In this document: positions 45,231 through 57,227 of the stretch, piece by piece
Layout of the letters: the number at the start of each line of letters is the position of its first letter
Numbering within the stretch: position 1 is the first letter of the stretch
DNA from: Burhinus oedicnemus
Taxonomy: Eukaryota; Chordata; Aves; Charadriiformes; Burhinidae
Reading direction: 5' to 3'
Assembly (NCBI GenBank): GCA_008921705.1
Contig: VFFE01007640.1
Span: forward strand, 117,884-181,883
DNA: 64,000 nt
Made by a program: the position numbers and the translations under genes
Notes under the pieces: generated by a model
What the model was told of the DNA's origin: nothing
What the model saw: only the letters and a program-made list of their open reading frames with translations
The model's database searches: none

Positions 45231-47984
45231 ATTTTCAGAAACAAAGAATTTTAGTTTGTCCTTTTAGCCTGAAAGATTAGACTTCGTAATTTATTTTTTA
45301 AATTTTAACAGGGAAATGTTATAAAGCACCTCACCAGCCTGGAAAAAAATATTTGTCAATGGAATTTTTAAATCTGAAAATATCTCCAACTTTCATTCCC
45401 TGAGCTTATGTCCTTTAAAGATACACTCTCCAATAGTATCACTGGTAGAGATAGGTTCATACCATAGCAAAATATTCACAAAGACTGCAAAATTTTATGA
45501 TAAAAGAAAATTACAGAGGGAAAAAAGTTGAAATCTCATCCCTTCAGGCATTGTTCTGAATCAATGGAAATAGTGGCATTCAAATTTTCCAACAGTCCTG
45601 CCAAAATGAGGAAACAATGAAAGATTATTTGCATAAATCATATCCTGCTAGGTATAAAATGTAAACCCGAGAAACAGGCTCCTGCAGAAAGAGTTGCTTT
45701 TATGGATAAAGTTTTGCAGATTGTTCTAACAGTCAGTGAATTCCATCTCTGAACACAAGAGAAAATTAATGAGCTCGCAGGTTTTGCACTACTGCTTTTC
45801 AAGCAAGCCTAAATCTCCTCAGAGAAACAGCGGCAAGTCAAATATTTGTAAAGGAGATGCAGCACTTCCCTTAATTCCCAGATGGCCGGAATCCAAATTT
45901 CCATACATGAATTGGAGTAGAAGGAGCGTTACCATGACCTACAGAAGCTTATTTCATCTATTGGGCAGTGCGCATTGTATGTTCCTTTCTGTGTTCAAGG
46001 CTGTTGAATGCAGCCTGTAAGTGTTAAGAGTCTTTTCTACATAGAGAAAGGCTGCTCTGCACCAATGCTGACAAAGAGCGCAGAGCCCAGCGTGACAGTC
46101 AGCACTCACTAACTTACGCAAAAAACTAAGTTGCAAATAGAAATCATCACCAGGCAAAACAAAAGTACTAACAGAAATGAAGAACAGAGATGCCTTAATC
46201 TATATCCCCAGAGTCAGCCCTGTGGTCTCCTTTGTCCTCGATCTCGAGAGCCTAGCTAAGCTACAGAAATCTCATTAGTGACCAATGGTACAAATAATGT
46301 TTCCTTCACTACAGACAAATCTTTCCTTTTCCAGATTACAAAGGCCGTTCTCCCTGGTGCAGACAACATTTAATTGCCAACCACTACCAGACCTACACGG
46401 GATACAGCCTCAGTTGTTGGCAGAGGTGGTTTAAAGAATTTGTAGATTTGTCTCTTCACTATCCCAGTCTGCCTGATGGTGGAAGAAACCCAAAAGCTAT
46501 CAGAACCCCTGGACACTCATCTTGGCATGACATTAATGCTGGGCAGTTTTATGGAGCGCCTCCAGAAGAGCCGTGCATCACGTGATGCAGGAATGACCTC
46601 TGCAGAAGCTCAGGCTGTGAGGGAGGAAGAGCGAGATGATGGTCATGAAATCCCAGGACTCCCTTCATCCTTGCCCAGCACTGGGCAAATCCATGCCTGA
46701 GGTGATGACATTTAGCGCCATCTGCCACAAAGCTCTTAGCTTGAGTTCCCATGCACCCAGCCTGCTGCCAGTGCAAAGCCTGGAGCTCTGCCATGATGGA
46801 AGAAGGAGTCCATTACGCTGTGAAAATCGTTTCCGTATCTCCAGAAGCCAGCATTTCCCATGCCACAGGGAAGAACATTAGCTGTATCTGTTCCATTCGT
46901 TATTGCAAAAACCACGTAAAAATGAAAGAAGCTTAATACCCAGAATCCCTTTTTTTTCAACTACTGCCATTTTAATTACCCAATATAATCCATTTTATTT
47001 AGCTTAAGGGTTAAATGCTGCAGTCAAAAAGAGTGAAAAATTATGCATAAAATAGTTATTTTTATTTAAACTATGTTAACATTAGAAAAAAAAGCTCTCA
47101 TCTAAAAACAGTGTAACAAGTCAGAAATATCAAAAATCGGTGATGAAAAGGAAACAGCATTTATTGATGTTTTGTTTCCTGCTTGTATTTTCTTTTTTTG
47201 CACTCAAGATGAGTAGAATTTCTCCTTTAAAAGGAAAACAAGGATTCTTAAATCATCATACATTTCCATTAGCTGGGGAAATGAGAAAAAAATGCAGAAA
47301 ATAATCTGCACAAAAGATATAAAAGTTGTCACTAGTATAGGATAAGAGTGGAAGGGTCCAGATTCAAAGCAGAATATTAAGGATCGTGGCAAAAGGGACC
47401 TCTGAGTCTTGTGTTTTAATATATTCGTCGTAATTAAATAAAAAAAGGGACTTGTATTTTGAATGTTGTAACTTAAGTGAGCCCAAGTCAAACAGCTGCT
47501 TTATTAGCTCAAAACACACAGAAGAGAGACAGAAGGTGTATAGTTGGTGTCAAATGCTGCTGGCATTCTGTCACATTTATAAGTCTTAATTTACATATAT
47601 GCACCTACTTGCACTTTATAGGTGCGAAGGTCAATTATCACAAGCATAATTAACATCTTACTGCCAAAAGTTGTTAAGCTATTTAGGCAAAATGAAGATT
47701 TGAATAACAGAGCACGATAACGAGATACTATATTAAAGGATGAGTAATAAAATTTAGGATCTGAAAAACTTGGCTCATTTAGAATATTGTTGGTTCCAAG
47801 GGAACATAATTTGACTTAATAAAATCAGAAGTAATAGAAATGACTGCATTCTGTAGCATAACTGGGGAAAAAAGTGTGTGAAACTCATGCAAATTAGCAT
47901 GAAAGAAACCTGAAGAAAATGTTCCACAAAGTAGAGAAACTGATGCACATCTGCCTCTGAACAGCAAGAGAAGTGGGGGGACTT
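45231..47984. other. Intronic sequence, unique
   Basis: No exon or transposon is supported. The part from about 46.36 to 46.88 kb is richer in GC and has overlapping frames on both strands, but none resembles a known protein. It contains a 16-bp palindrome at 46574-46589. Confidence 0.6.
46574..46589. promoter_or_regulatory. 16-bp perfect palindrome around a TCACGTGA box
   Basis: TGCATCACGTGATGCA is an exact palindrome. Its core TCACGTGA is the preferred site of MITF/TFE and USF-type bHLH-zip factors. It lies in a local GC-richer block in otherwise AT-rich intron. Binding is not shown by the sequence; this is a candidate only. Confidence 0.4.
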
Positions 47985-48303
47985 CTAGGGGCAGCTTTTC
48001 GATACGTGCAAGGAGGTGACCAAGAGGGCAAAGCCAAGCTCTTTACTGAAGATGCCTGGTGGAAGAATAGACAACAGCCATACATGTTCCATCTGGACAT
48101 AAAAAAAAAAAAAATATAATAAAGATAATGAAGAACTGGAACGGGGGTCTAGAGAGGCTGTGGGATCTCAGTCCTTGGAGGTTTTTAGGATGTAACTGGA
48201 TAACCCTGAGCAACCTGCTCTGATTTTAGTGCTGACCCTGCTTTGAAGAGCAGCTTGGGACAGAGACCTCACAAGGTCTCTTCCAGTTGAGCAGTTCTGT
48301 GAC
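47985..48303 (+). mobile_element. Old CR1 LINE fragment with internal poly-A expansion
   Basis: Matches along the CR1 3' part in order: GCAAAGCCAAGCTCTTTACT, GGTGGAAGAATAGACAACAG, TGTTCCATCTGGACAT, then, after a 14-A run at 48101-48114, GAAGAACTGGAAC, GAGGCTGTGGGATCTC, GTCCTTGGAGGTTTTTAGG, GAGCAACCTGCTCTGATTT and a 3' UTR ending GGTCTCTTCCAGTTGAGCAG. The A run interrupts the ORF2 region (normally a short A-rich Met-Arg-Lys-Asn stretch), so the copy is dead. The 5' edge is uncertain by several tens of bases. Confidence 0.85.
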
Positions 48304-50704
48304 ACATGCAGCGGTGGTGAAAAATAAACAGCGCTCTAAAATGTCAGTATTGAAAGAAAGTAGATGTACACTACATGCCTGTCTGGAAAATGTAAGCACT
48401 AGCAGTATTTATAGTCACAACATCAGAAATGGTAAATAAGCTCTGTGCCTGAAAGAAGGAATACAAACCAAAGGCCTATATCTGAGAGGCTGACCAAGGA
48501 GCGGGCGTTTAGGCATAGTAATTCCCATATATTCATAGTATGACTGTATAATTTTTATTGACTGTAAAAAATCCATAATAGCCACTAAAATCTTACAGAG
48601 CAAAAGAAAACATGAAGCTAATGAATAGTAAGTGATTAAATATGCATTTTATTTTTTAAAGAAACAAGGTAAACCTGGATTTAGATCTGGATAGCTTTCC
48701 AACTCAAAGCCTGTTCACAAATTCAAAATTAAATTATCCATAAAATCTTGTTTCTGCAAGTTTGGAAAAATATTTAAACAACTTTCACATATTAAGTAAT
48801 GTCTCTCTGGCATGTGTCTCAGCTGTTTCAGGCAACAGGATGTACCTGTGAGGAACACCAGTTTTGTCATAAGCATGAAATTATCATATAAGGATGTCAA
48901 AAGTACAAAGACTGGTGTCACGAAAAATAAAAGGTATTGCTCACAAGCCATGGAAACCAATGAATCACCACAGTGTTTGGTGTGTTCAGAGCACAAAGCA
49001 TAATGGAGTAAGTCGGAAGTCTGGATGAATCAAGTGGAGAGATGGCTATTCTGGACAGCTTCCTTCAGTTACTAGCAGTGGCTGCTTTGACTCCAATGTC
49101 ACCCGGACTATTAGAACAGAAAAAGTGAAGACGCCTTGTTGTCCATGGCAGTTCTGAGAAAAAGGACAAAATATATTTTTATATACCAGGCATTCAAAAC
49201 CTTTTGTAGAGAACTCTGAGAGCAAGAACACTATTAGTTACAACAGCAGTTGTAGATCTTAATATAGTTCACACACAATGTTTTGAGCACTACAGTCCAT
49301 TCTCCTGGAAGACCTGACAGTCATGACTAAGATATGTATTTTCTTTCCAAACACGCTTTTCCAAGTGAGCAAAAGAAACTTTGTACACCTTCTCATCAAG
49401 AAGATGATCTGAACAGCCGAACTGGTCCATGATTTTAATAAAGAAGTATGATTGATGATGATTATATGTCAGCCTTTCAAATGAGGGGGGAAAAAAAGCA
49501 GCTTGACCTCTAAATCTATATTAATACTGTTAAACTTATATGGATAGTTATAGCCATTTGAAGATCCATATATATATACTTTCTAGCTAAACTGAAAGTT
49601 TCTTGTCTATTCTTATATTAAGCAACTAATCAATTAATTTCATATTGATTTAAAATTCTATGGTATTATGGCTGCAGCTGATATTCGGGTTAATCTATTA
49701 GGAATTTCATAGTGGAATACAAAAAACTACAGAGCAAGCATGTGAAGGATCATAAGAAGTATATTGTTACATGTGGTCTTTCTTTGGAAATTTAGAAAAG
49801 ACACATTGACAGAAACCAGAGATTTTTAGTTCAACAGAAATTAAAGAAAAATATTGCTAAGTGGATGCCCTAGATTTTATGGAAAACAGGTCTTGCTAAA
49901 CCTGATTTCATCCTCTGTTGAAGGTACCACTTTGGCTGACAAAGATAACTGTCAAATGTAAAATACTCAGACTTCTGAAAGGCCTTTACATGAGTACCAT
50001 GTAGAAAATTTACACTATTAAATAACAGAAGAGCATAGATTTAACAGACAAAGAACTGGCTAGACGATAAATATAAAAAGTAGTCAACAGTGGAGTAACA
50101 TTATCTGAATGAAAATGTCTCTAATGTAGATTTGTAAAGTCCTGCACTACTGAACCATTTCATTAAACGGTTTGAAATATATAAAAGTGCTCGTGATGAA
50201 AATTTTGGATGACATAAGGATTGGTGCAGTTGAGAATACTGAAGGCAGAGCTGTAGAAATCCATTCCCCCAGAAGGGATGGGATTCACCTGACCAAATAA
50301 AACTGCCTACTTAGGGGATATCTGAGCTAGTCACCTCACTGTAAGAGCCACCTACTTCTTACAGTCAAAGCAGAGATATAGCCACTTTTAAATGCCTATG
50401 ATAGTTCAGATTAGTAACACCCTAAAAGTGCCTATTTCTCTCCACCGATGCTAAGGAAAATATCGGGTGACTCATGATGTTGTAAGTATTTGAAATTAGT
50501 AGAAATTACTCCTATTCAGTATCTTTTGTAGTACAAATAAGTTATATATTTAGGAATAAAGAAAATAGGTAAAGTCTACAGAAAGAGCAGTTGAATACTG
50601 GAAAATAGGGACTCTGGAAAGAATTGAGGGTTTGTGGTGGGCATGCAAAGAAACTCCTACCGGGTTTATGAAACATGAAAACCATGAAAAATCAGACATG
50701 AGCA
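48304..50704. other. Intronic sequence, unique
   Basis: I see only AT-rich sequence with short unrelated frames. No repeat, RNA gene or exon is supported. Confidence 0.55.
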
Positions 50705-51343
50705 GGCAATGTGGGTTCACACCCCAGAAAGCCAACCGTATCCAGGGTTGCATCAAAAGACGCATGGCCAGCAGGTCGAGGGAGGGGATTCTGCCCTTCT
50801 ACTCCTGCTCTCGTGAGACCCCACCTGCAGTACTGCGTCCAGTTCTGGAGCCCTCAACATAAGAAGGACATGGACCTGTTAAAGCGGGTCCAGAGGAGGC
50901 CACAAAAATGATCAGAGGGATGGAGCACCTCTGCTATGAAGATAGGCTGAGCGAGTCAGGGTTGGTGAGCCTGGAGAAGAGAAGGCTCCAACGGAGACCT
51001 TATTGTGGCCTTTCAGTACTTAAAGGGGGCTTATAAGAAAGATGGAGAGAGACTTTCTACCAGGGCTCATAATGACAGGACAAAGTGCAATGGTTTTAAC
51101 TGAAAGAGGTTGGGTTTACATTGGACATCAAGAAGAAATTTTTTATGATGAGGGTTCTGAGACACTGGAACTTTTTTCCAGAGAAGTTGTGTATGATCCA
51201 TCATTGGAAGTGTTCGAGGTCAGCTTGGATGGGGCTTTGAGCAACCTGATCCAGTGAAAGATGTCCCTGTCCAATGGGAGTAGGGTTGAACTAGACGATC
51301 TTTAATAGTCCCTTCCAACCCAACCCATTCTATGATTCTGTGG
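50705..51343 (+). mobile_element. CR1 LINE fragment of about 640 bp
   Basis: The fragment runs from the ORF2 part that reads [13 protein letters not shown] (CCAGAAAGCCAACCGTATCC), through GGCCAGCAGGTCGAGGGAGG, GTGAGACCCCACCTGCAGTA, GCGGGTCCAGAGGAGGCCAC and GGTTGGTGAGCCTGGAGAAG, to the 3' UTR (GGTTGAACTAGACGATCTTT, CCCTTCCAACCCAACCCATT) and the terminal CTATGATTCTGTGG. Several indels and stops break the frame, for example after the GRGFCPST stretch. It is intermediate in age: more altered than the 33-kb copy, less than the 44.7-kb one. Confidence 0.95.
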
Positions 51344-51589
51344 TTATATGCTTATTTTGGAAAATTTGAATTTAATTCCCAGATAGAGATTTGAAGAGCA
51401 ATTGATCCAATTAGTAGCAAAGGGCAGTACAGAAGCAATTTTGCTTCAGTATGGTGCACTATGACACTGATGCAGGGATACTCCATAAAATTAAAATATC
51501 TACATTTTAATAAGGACATTGTAAAAAAAGACCTAAAGAAAGAGAAGAAAGAAATAATTCAAAGGATGGGGAAAATTTTTCTCTCAGTA

Positions 51590-51830
51590 AAAGGCTAAAA
51601 AGCTCGAGCTGTTTAACTTTCCCTCTGATGACTGAGAAGTGATTTGAATGCAGTGTTTAATATAGTAGAAAAAGCCATAACGAGAACCACTGACTGTAAA
51701 CTCTTGCCAGACAGCTTTACACTGGAAACGTGGCACATGCTAATAGCGGGGAAAGCAGCCATCGGAACAAACTGCCCAAGGAAGTGATGGCTTCTCTGTT
51801 AGCTAGTACCTTTGAAGATTGAAGGCCTTG
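51590..51830 (+). mobile_element. Ancient CR1-clade LINE fragment, different subfamily
   Basis: Similarity is to the older amniote CR1/L3-like consensus rather than the younger bird CR1: CTCGAGCTGTTTAAC, AGAAAAAGCCATAACGAGAA, CCACTGACTGTAAACT, GCCAGACAGC and CATCGGAACAAACTGCCCAA followed by GGAAGTGATGGCTTCTCTG. Reading frames are broken. It lies about 250 bp downstream of the previous CR1 copy in the same orientation but is not part of it, since that copy ends in its own 3' terminal repeat. Confidence 0.7.
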
Positions 51831-54800
51831 CAGGGAGATATACATCTTTGAAATACAAATGTTCTTTAGTCCAGTGCAAGTTGCTGGCGTAAGGAAACGG
51901 GACTAAATCTAACAGCTCTTCAAGCAGCCTGCTCTTATAGCCCCTCCTGGCCTTAAGCTCCCCAAGTCTTGCTTCCTGTGGTTTGATGAGTAGAGAATAA
52001 AGATCAGGTGAGTACACGCGTACTGCCCATGTTTCATTTCTGCCACAAGATCCACTGACACCAAATCCCTGAATTTACACATGAACACATTTCTTTCCAA
52101 AATCGTTTAACCAGGGTCTCAGACGAACTGGTGCTTTAGCAGCATGTGCCAAAGCGTGAAGAGAACAAAAGCACAGCTAAAACCTGCAATGAAGAATATA
52201 GATGGGTATACGAGAAGTGTTAGGTTATGTGATCATCTACACAAACACAAAGGAGCACCTGGAACAGGGAAAAGTGGGGAAACCCCTGAGCTTGCACCTG
52301 AGAAGACCTGTTAGTTCACCAGACCAGGAAGATTTCCAAGAACTGCCATGGAGAAGAAGGTGCTGATCACAATTCAGTAGGTAGAAGTCTCCCTTCACCC
52401 CCCCGTCATCGGTACTTCATTGGTACTTGATGTGATGTTAAGGACAGCATCATAATTCTGGACACTAGCATTGCTGAAAAAAAATGAATAGCCTTTTCTG
52501 AAAGGTTTGGAGTTTTAATCCTAGTGTCCTGGGTAACACTGATTTAAAATTTAAATTTCATCAGTTGATTTTCCTGGCAGTTTCACTTATTTTTACATCT
52601 TGTTATGAGTTACATGCACTGTTCAGATAGCTGATTGATTCTTTCTCAGATAGCTGTCAGATGCATTTCAGTGCCTGGAAAAATTTTATATATAGACTTA
52701 TTTCTCTCTAAGTTCTTATACTGATGACATCACCCGTTGATATGCATTAACTCACAGAGATTCAGATTATATTGTTGTGTGTTAGGAGATAGCCAGGCAA
52801 AAAAAGGTGTGATTTAAATTCCGCATGGATATTAAATTGTTCATTTTAATGGCAACGACAACAGAATTTAATGCATAAGATGTGCTTGTTTGTCTTTCTA
52901 TGTTAATTCTTTTCTATTGTGCGTTCATTACAGAGATTGGCTAATGGGAATCTTGAAACTTGCATACAAAGAGTTTCTTTATTTTGTGGGTACTGAAAGG
53001 AAAATCTGCAAAGACAGGATACTGGGAATGAACAGAGTTCATGGCTCTCCAGCCTGTGCTTCCAAAGATAAGCCATTTCAGTAGAAAACCTCAACACCCT
53101 TTGCCCTGGCTGATGCCACTACCCACTCTGTTACCCAAGTCACATACTCTTCTGCGCTGGCTGCCTAAGACATTCACTAAGAGGAGAGGAACCAGTTTCT
53201 TCCTCTGTAGCTTATCAGGTCACATTAAGAAGAGTTTTTCTTTCCACTGATTCTCAAAAAATCACTCCTTCACACTGCTTGCAGATAATTTTGTGCTTCT
53301 TAGGCTGGTATAAAAAATACGTTGGTTCATAGCATCAAACCTTAGAATTCATATGTGTGAAATATATATAGCTTATGGATACAATCCTTGCTGTTGTAGG
53401 ATCTGAAAATTATACCAATAACAAGCAATATTCTTTACACGTAACATTTGCTTCTAAAGCACTCAGGCCATTAAATCTGAAATCAGCCAACAGAGATAGA
53501 AAGCATGTTTAAGAAAAAGGGAAAAATTAAGTTTATGAACTAAGAAATGATTCCAATGGAGAGAAAAGTATGGCGATAGGGCTAAGGACAAAGGACATTA
53601 TAACATCTTTTCTAAAAAAAAAAAAAAAAAAAGACTGTGAGGAATACAGATCCGGAAAAGCAGTAGATAGAAAGGAGGTGATTACAGAAAATGCACTATA
53701 CCATCTGGATAATGTTTGACATCAGCAAAAGCAAACAAGAATCTTAAGGAATACATGTTCCCAATTATAATTATACATAATATATCATAGCTAGTATAAT
53801 GAAGATTCTGTAGTTAAGGTTGGTTTCTAATTTCCATGCTATTCCCCACTTTTTCAGTTACTTGTAACGTTTTATTTCCTTTTGGCAGCATCACGTCCTT
53901 TCTCTCTGACTAGTACATTGAGAAAGTTCCTCTCGCTAATATCTCCCAAAAGTGTTTCACACCAATGAAAGACCATTTAAAAAGTATCACTGGAATAAAG
54001 AGGTCATACTAAATGAGAAGACATTTTGTCCAATTCCACTGTTGTGGAATTGTCCTCAAACCGGTACACCCACAAATATTGTCGGGGTATCGGACTCAAT
54101 TCTGTGATTTCTTTTTGGCCCATGGAATAATTATATATAAACTATGCTAAAATATCAGACAGTTTGGTTTTATTAATTACTGCAGCTGTTTCTCAGCATT
54201 ATGTGCCTGAGATACCCATGTCAAAAGAGCAGTCCCAGTTCTTCCGGCAGCAACACTGAAAGGAGGACCTGGTATTGCATCCTGAGGTGTCCGATGGCCT
54301 AGACAGGCTGAAGGCTGGACGGAGGTTGCTGTTAGAAAATTCCATGTTTACAAAAATGATCTGAAAAGTGTAAACACTTTATTCCTATGTCTTGAAATAA
54401 GGAACCATATGGAGTTTTGCATATATTATATAAATTGGTCTAGCCACTAGACTGAGAAGCCGTATCATTAATTTAATCTTGAAACCTCACTAAGATGAAT
54501 ATTAAATCATATCTCTTCATTGGTTCACCCAATATGTACAACAGCAGTAAATTAGATATATTTTAATTGACTTATGCTTTGGGGAATCACTAGTGTGTGG
54601 TTTTTATGAACTTCTTCATTATGAGCAGACAGCATTCACAAAATAAAGCGATGCATTCTGAGCTCCTTCACAGGATTAAAAAGAAATAGTAAGTCTGGGT
54701 GAGATTTTGTAGTTGATCAAAATCTCACTCAAAGGGCAGAATGACACAAACAGCAAGCAGAAATGTCCAATTAGCTGCTCATAAGACACTGCTGAGCTGC

Positions 54801-55884
54801 TTTGATATCCTGTCAATGTAGAGGCTAAGATGAATATTGCTCTTTGAACATTTTAATGGATATTAACATGTGTATTCCGTGACAAATTTGGACACCATTG
54901 CCCCCCCCCTTGCACCCTCTCACTGCCGTATTTTATGGTATATGCAAAGGTATGAAAGAATACAGGAATATGACAATATACTGGTAAAAGAAGACTTATG
55001 TTGGCCATCTCCACAGCTATAACCAATGTGAAAATTAAGTGTTATTTAGCTGAGGACAAACTTGTAAATATCAAGATTTAGGCAGAATGTTACCAATTGC
55101 CTGAGTAAGCAGAAAAGGGATTAGTAAGATTTTGTCACAAGTTTTAGTCATAAGTCTGTCATAATCAATGTCCGTTGTTTTTTTAATTATGGTATTTGAA
55201 ACCAAGCAAATGCAGCAATACCCAAATGCAATTAAATGAGAAACAGTTTTCTCTCATGACAACTAACGAGATGGGCAATGACATACTTAATTTGAGAAGA
55301 TACTTTTCTCAAAATCTAAAGTGGAAACTACAAGGAAGATGAAAACCTCAAATGTTGTCCAGCAGTGGAGCAGTGGAACAGATTAAATAGGGCACATCTG
55401 ACTGAAAATGTAACATGTTTAATAAGGCATTGATTAGAATTTCCAATAGAAGTTCCATTGACTCAAAATATTTCAGTGCACGGGATATGTGTATTTGGTA
55501 TGCATAATTTCAAATTCTTAGACCAATTTTCATTAGCAGTCCCTATACTGGCATGCTTTTGAGTGCTAGACGTTTACTCTGATTCATTTTCTGCGTCAAT
55601 ATATAATTTGATGTCAGAATTAGCATTTATTTTTTTTAACCTCTTCCCTTTCACAATATGCATTCACTCAGGTTTGCTTGGTCACCTCACCAGAGTGAAG
55701 CTGGCAAAGCTAAAATAACTCAGGAATCCTGTTACGCTCCAGCTAATGGAATGAGAAGCATGGGTGGGCAAGAAAAAGCTGTGGAGAGTCAATTTGTCCT
55801 GGTTAGTGGTGGCAGAGGGCAACTGGCTCCCTTAGCTCAGTGGCAACGCAAACCCATGGCAGACGTGTGCATTGCTGTGCAACC
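51831..55884. other. Intronic sequence, unique
   Basis: No exon or transposon is supported. It includes a 19-base poly-A run (53614-53632) and a short C run near 54901. Confidence 0.6.
53614..53632 (+). repeat. Poly-A run of 19
   Basis: The longest homopolymer in the window. No retroposed body with target-site duplication is recognised beside it. Confidence 0.95.
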
Positions 55885-55951
55885 AACGGGGTTGGAACTA
55901 GATGATCTTTAAGGTCCCTTCCAACCCAAACCATTCTATGATTCTACGATT
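55885..55951 (+). mobile_element. CR1 LINE 3' tail (very short)
   Basis: Only the last part of the CR1 3' UTR is present: GGTTGGAACTAGATGATCTT, AAGGTCCCTTCCAACCCAAA and the terminal ATTCTATGATTCTACGATT. It matches the family consensus almost perfectly, so it is a young but severely 5'-truncated insertion, antisense to the inferred DLG2 transcript. Confidence 0.93.
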
Positions 55952-57180
55952 GCCCTCCTCTTTCACTCTGGTATAGTCACATGGTTCCCTCTAGGAGACT
56001 GTTGGGAATGGGGTATTTAACACTATACTATTTTCTGAATATTCTTTTTGAAGACAAAGCAAATGTTCTTTCTAAAGCCTAATAAGACAATATGTACAGA
56101 AACAGAGGTGCAGCATTCACTAAGTAAATACTGAAGTCAGTGCAATTCTCTACTGACTTTTTGGAACAACCGATGTCAGCATATTAATACATGATGAAAA
56201 CAAATGACCAAACTAGAATTAGCCATCAATTGGAAGGCCTTAATCTCTTTTTACATAGTACAGTATGAAAATCCTAAGCTTTGTGACAGCAATGACTAAT
56301 TTTAAGTGAACAGTTTACAGCTAAACTAGCAAAGCTGCAGTATTCAGCAACACTCCACTGAACCTAGTTTAGTACACCTTGTAAAATTTGTGCTTACTCC
56401 ACAAAGCTATTTATACTTCCTTCACATTAAATACCCAAGGACCCATAAAAATATTGCTTTTAATCTGTGGGACCCTCCTACATCTAAAAATACATTTATC
56501 ACCTGGTAACTCTGGATTTAAAGCCAAACATTCACAATATTATATTGGGTTAGAACTGAATTCCCTTTTAAGAGAATAAGACACCACTCGTCCAAAGCCT
56601 TACTCTACTTTTCATCATGATGAATTGTAAGAGAATTGAGACACAGTCTTCGCAATGTGTCTCCTACAAACAGTTTTTCATATTTAATCAGTTATTGTCA
56701 CCCTTTGTTCCCTGGAGAGAGCTGATTTGACATTCCCAGTACTCCAGCATCCACAGAGGCTGTAGGCATTTAGAACCTTAAATTAAAGCACAGTAGGTAA
56801 CACCCTCTTAATTTTGTCTCTTCACGTTTCTCACTATGGTGAGAAAAGCATCGACATTCCCTTCCTTAGAAAACAAAATCTAAGAAATACAAAAGCACAA
56901 AGATGAACAAATAGAAAATCCATGTCTTCTTTATGAAGGTGTCCCATTTTTTTCCCAAGTTGCTTCTGAATCTCCCTCCTCAGAATTGTGTACTGTGTTA
57001 CGCCATTAGATCTACAGACAGCCTAGGCATGTTAGGTATATACAGTACCATGCATATTTATGGTACTCAGCCACAATAAACAGATGGTTTGTGTACACGC
57101 AATGCCATTTTGTGCTCAGGAATTCACAAAAAGCCTGGAAAGAAGATGAGGTTTCACTATGATTAGGACTGCCGGTCAAC

Positions 57181-57227
57181 AGCTAAGCATTTTTCAAGCA
57201 TCTTTCTTTAGCTAAGCATCTTTCAAG
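57181..57227 (+). repeat. Short direct repeat, 29-bp spacing
   Basis: AGCTAAGCATTTTTCAAG at 57181-57198 recurs as AGCTAAGCATCTTTCAAG at 57210-57227, one mismatch in 18. Probably a local duplication. Confidence 0.8.
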
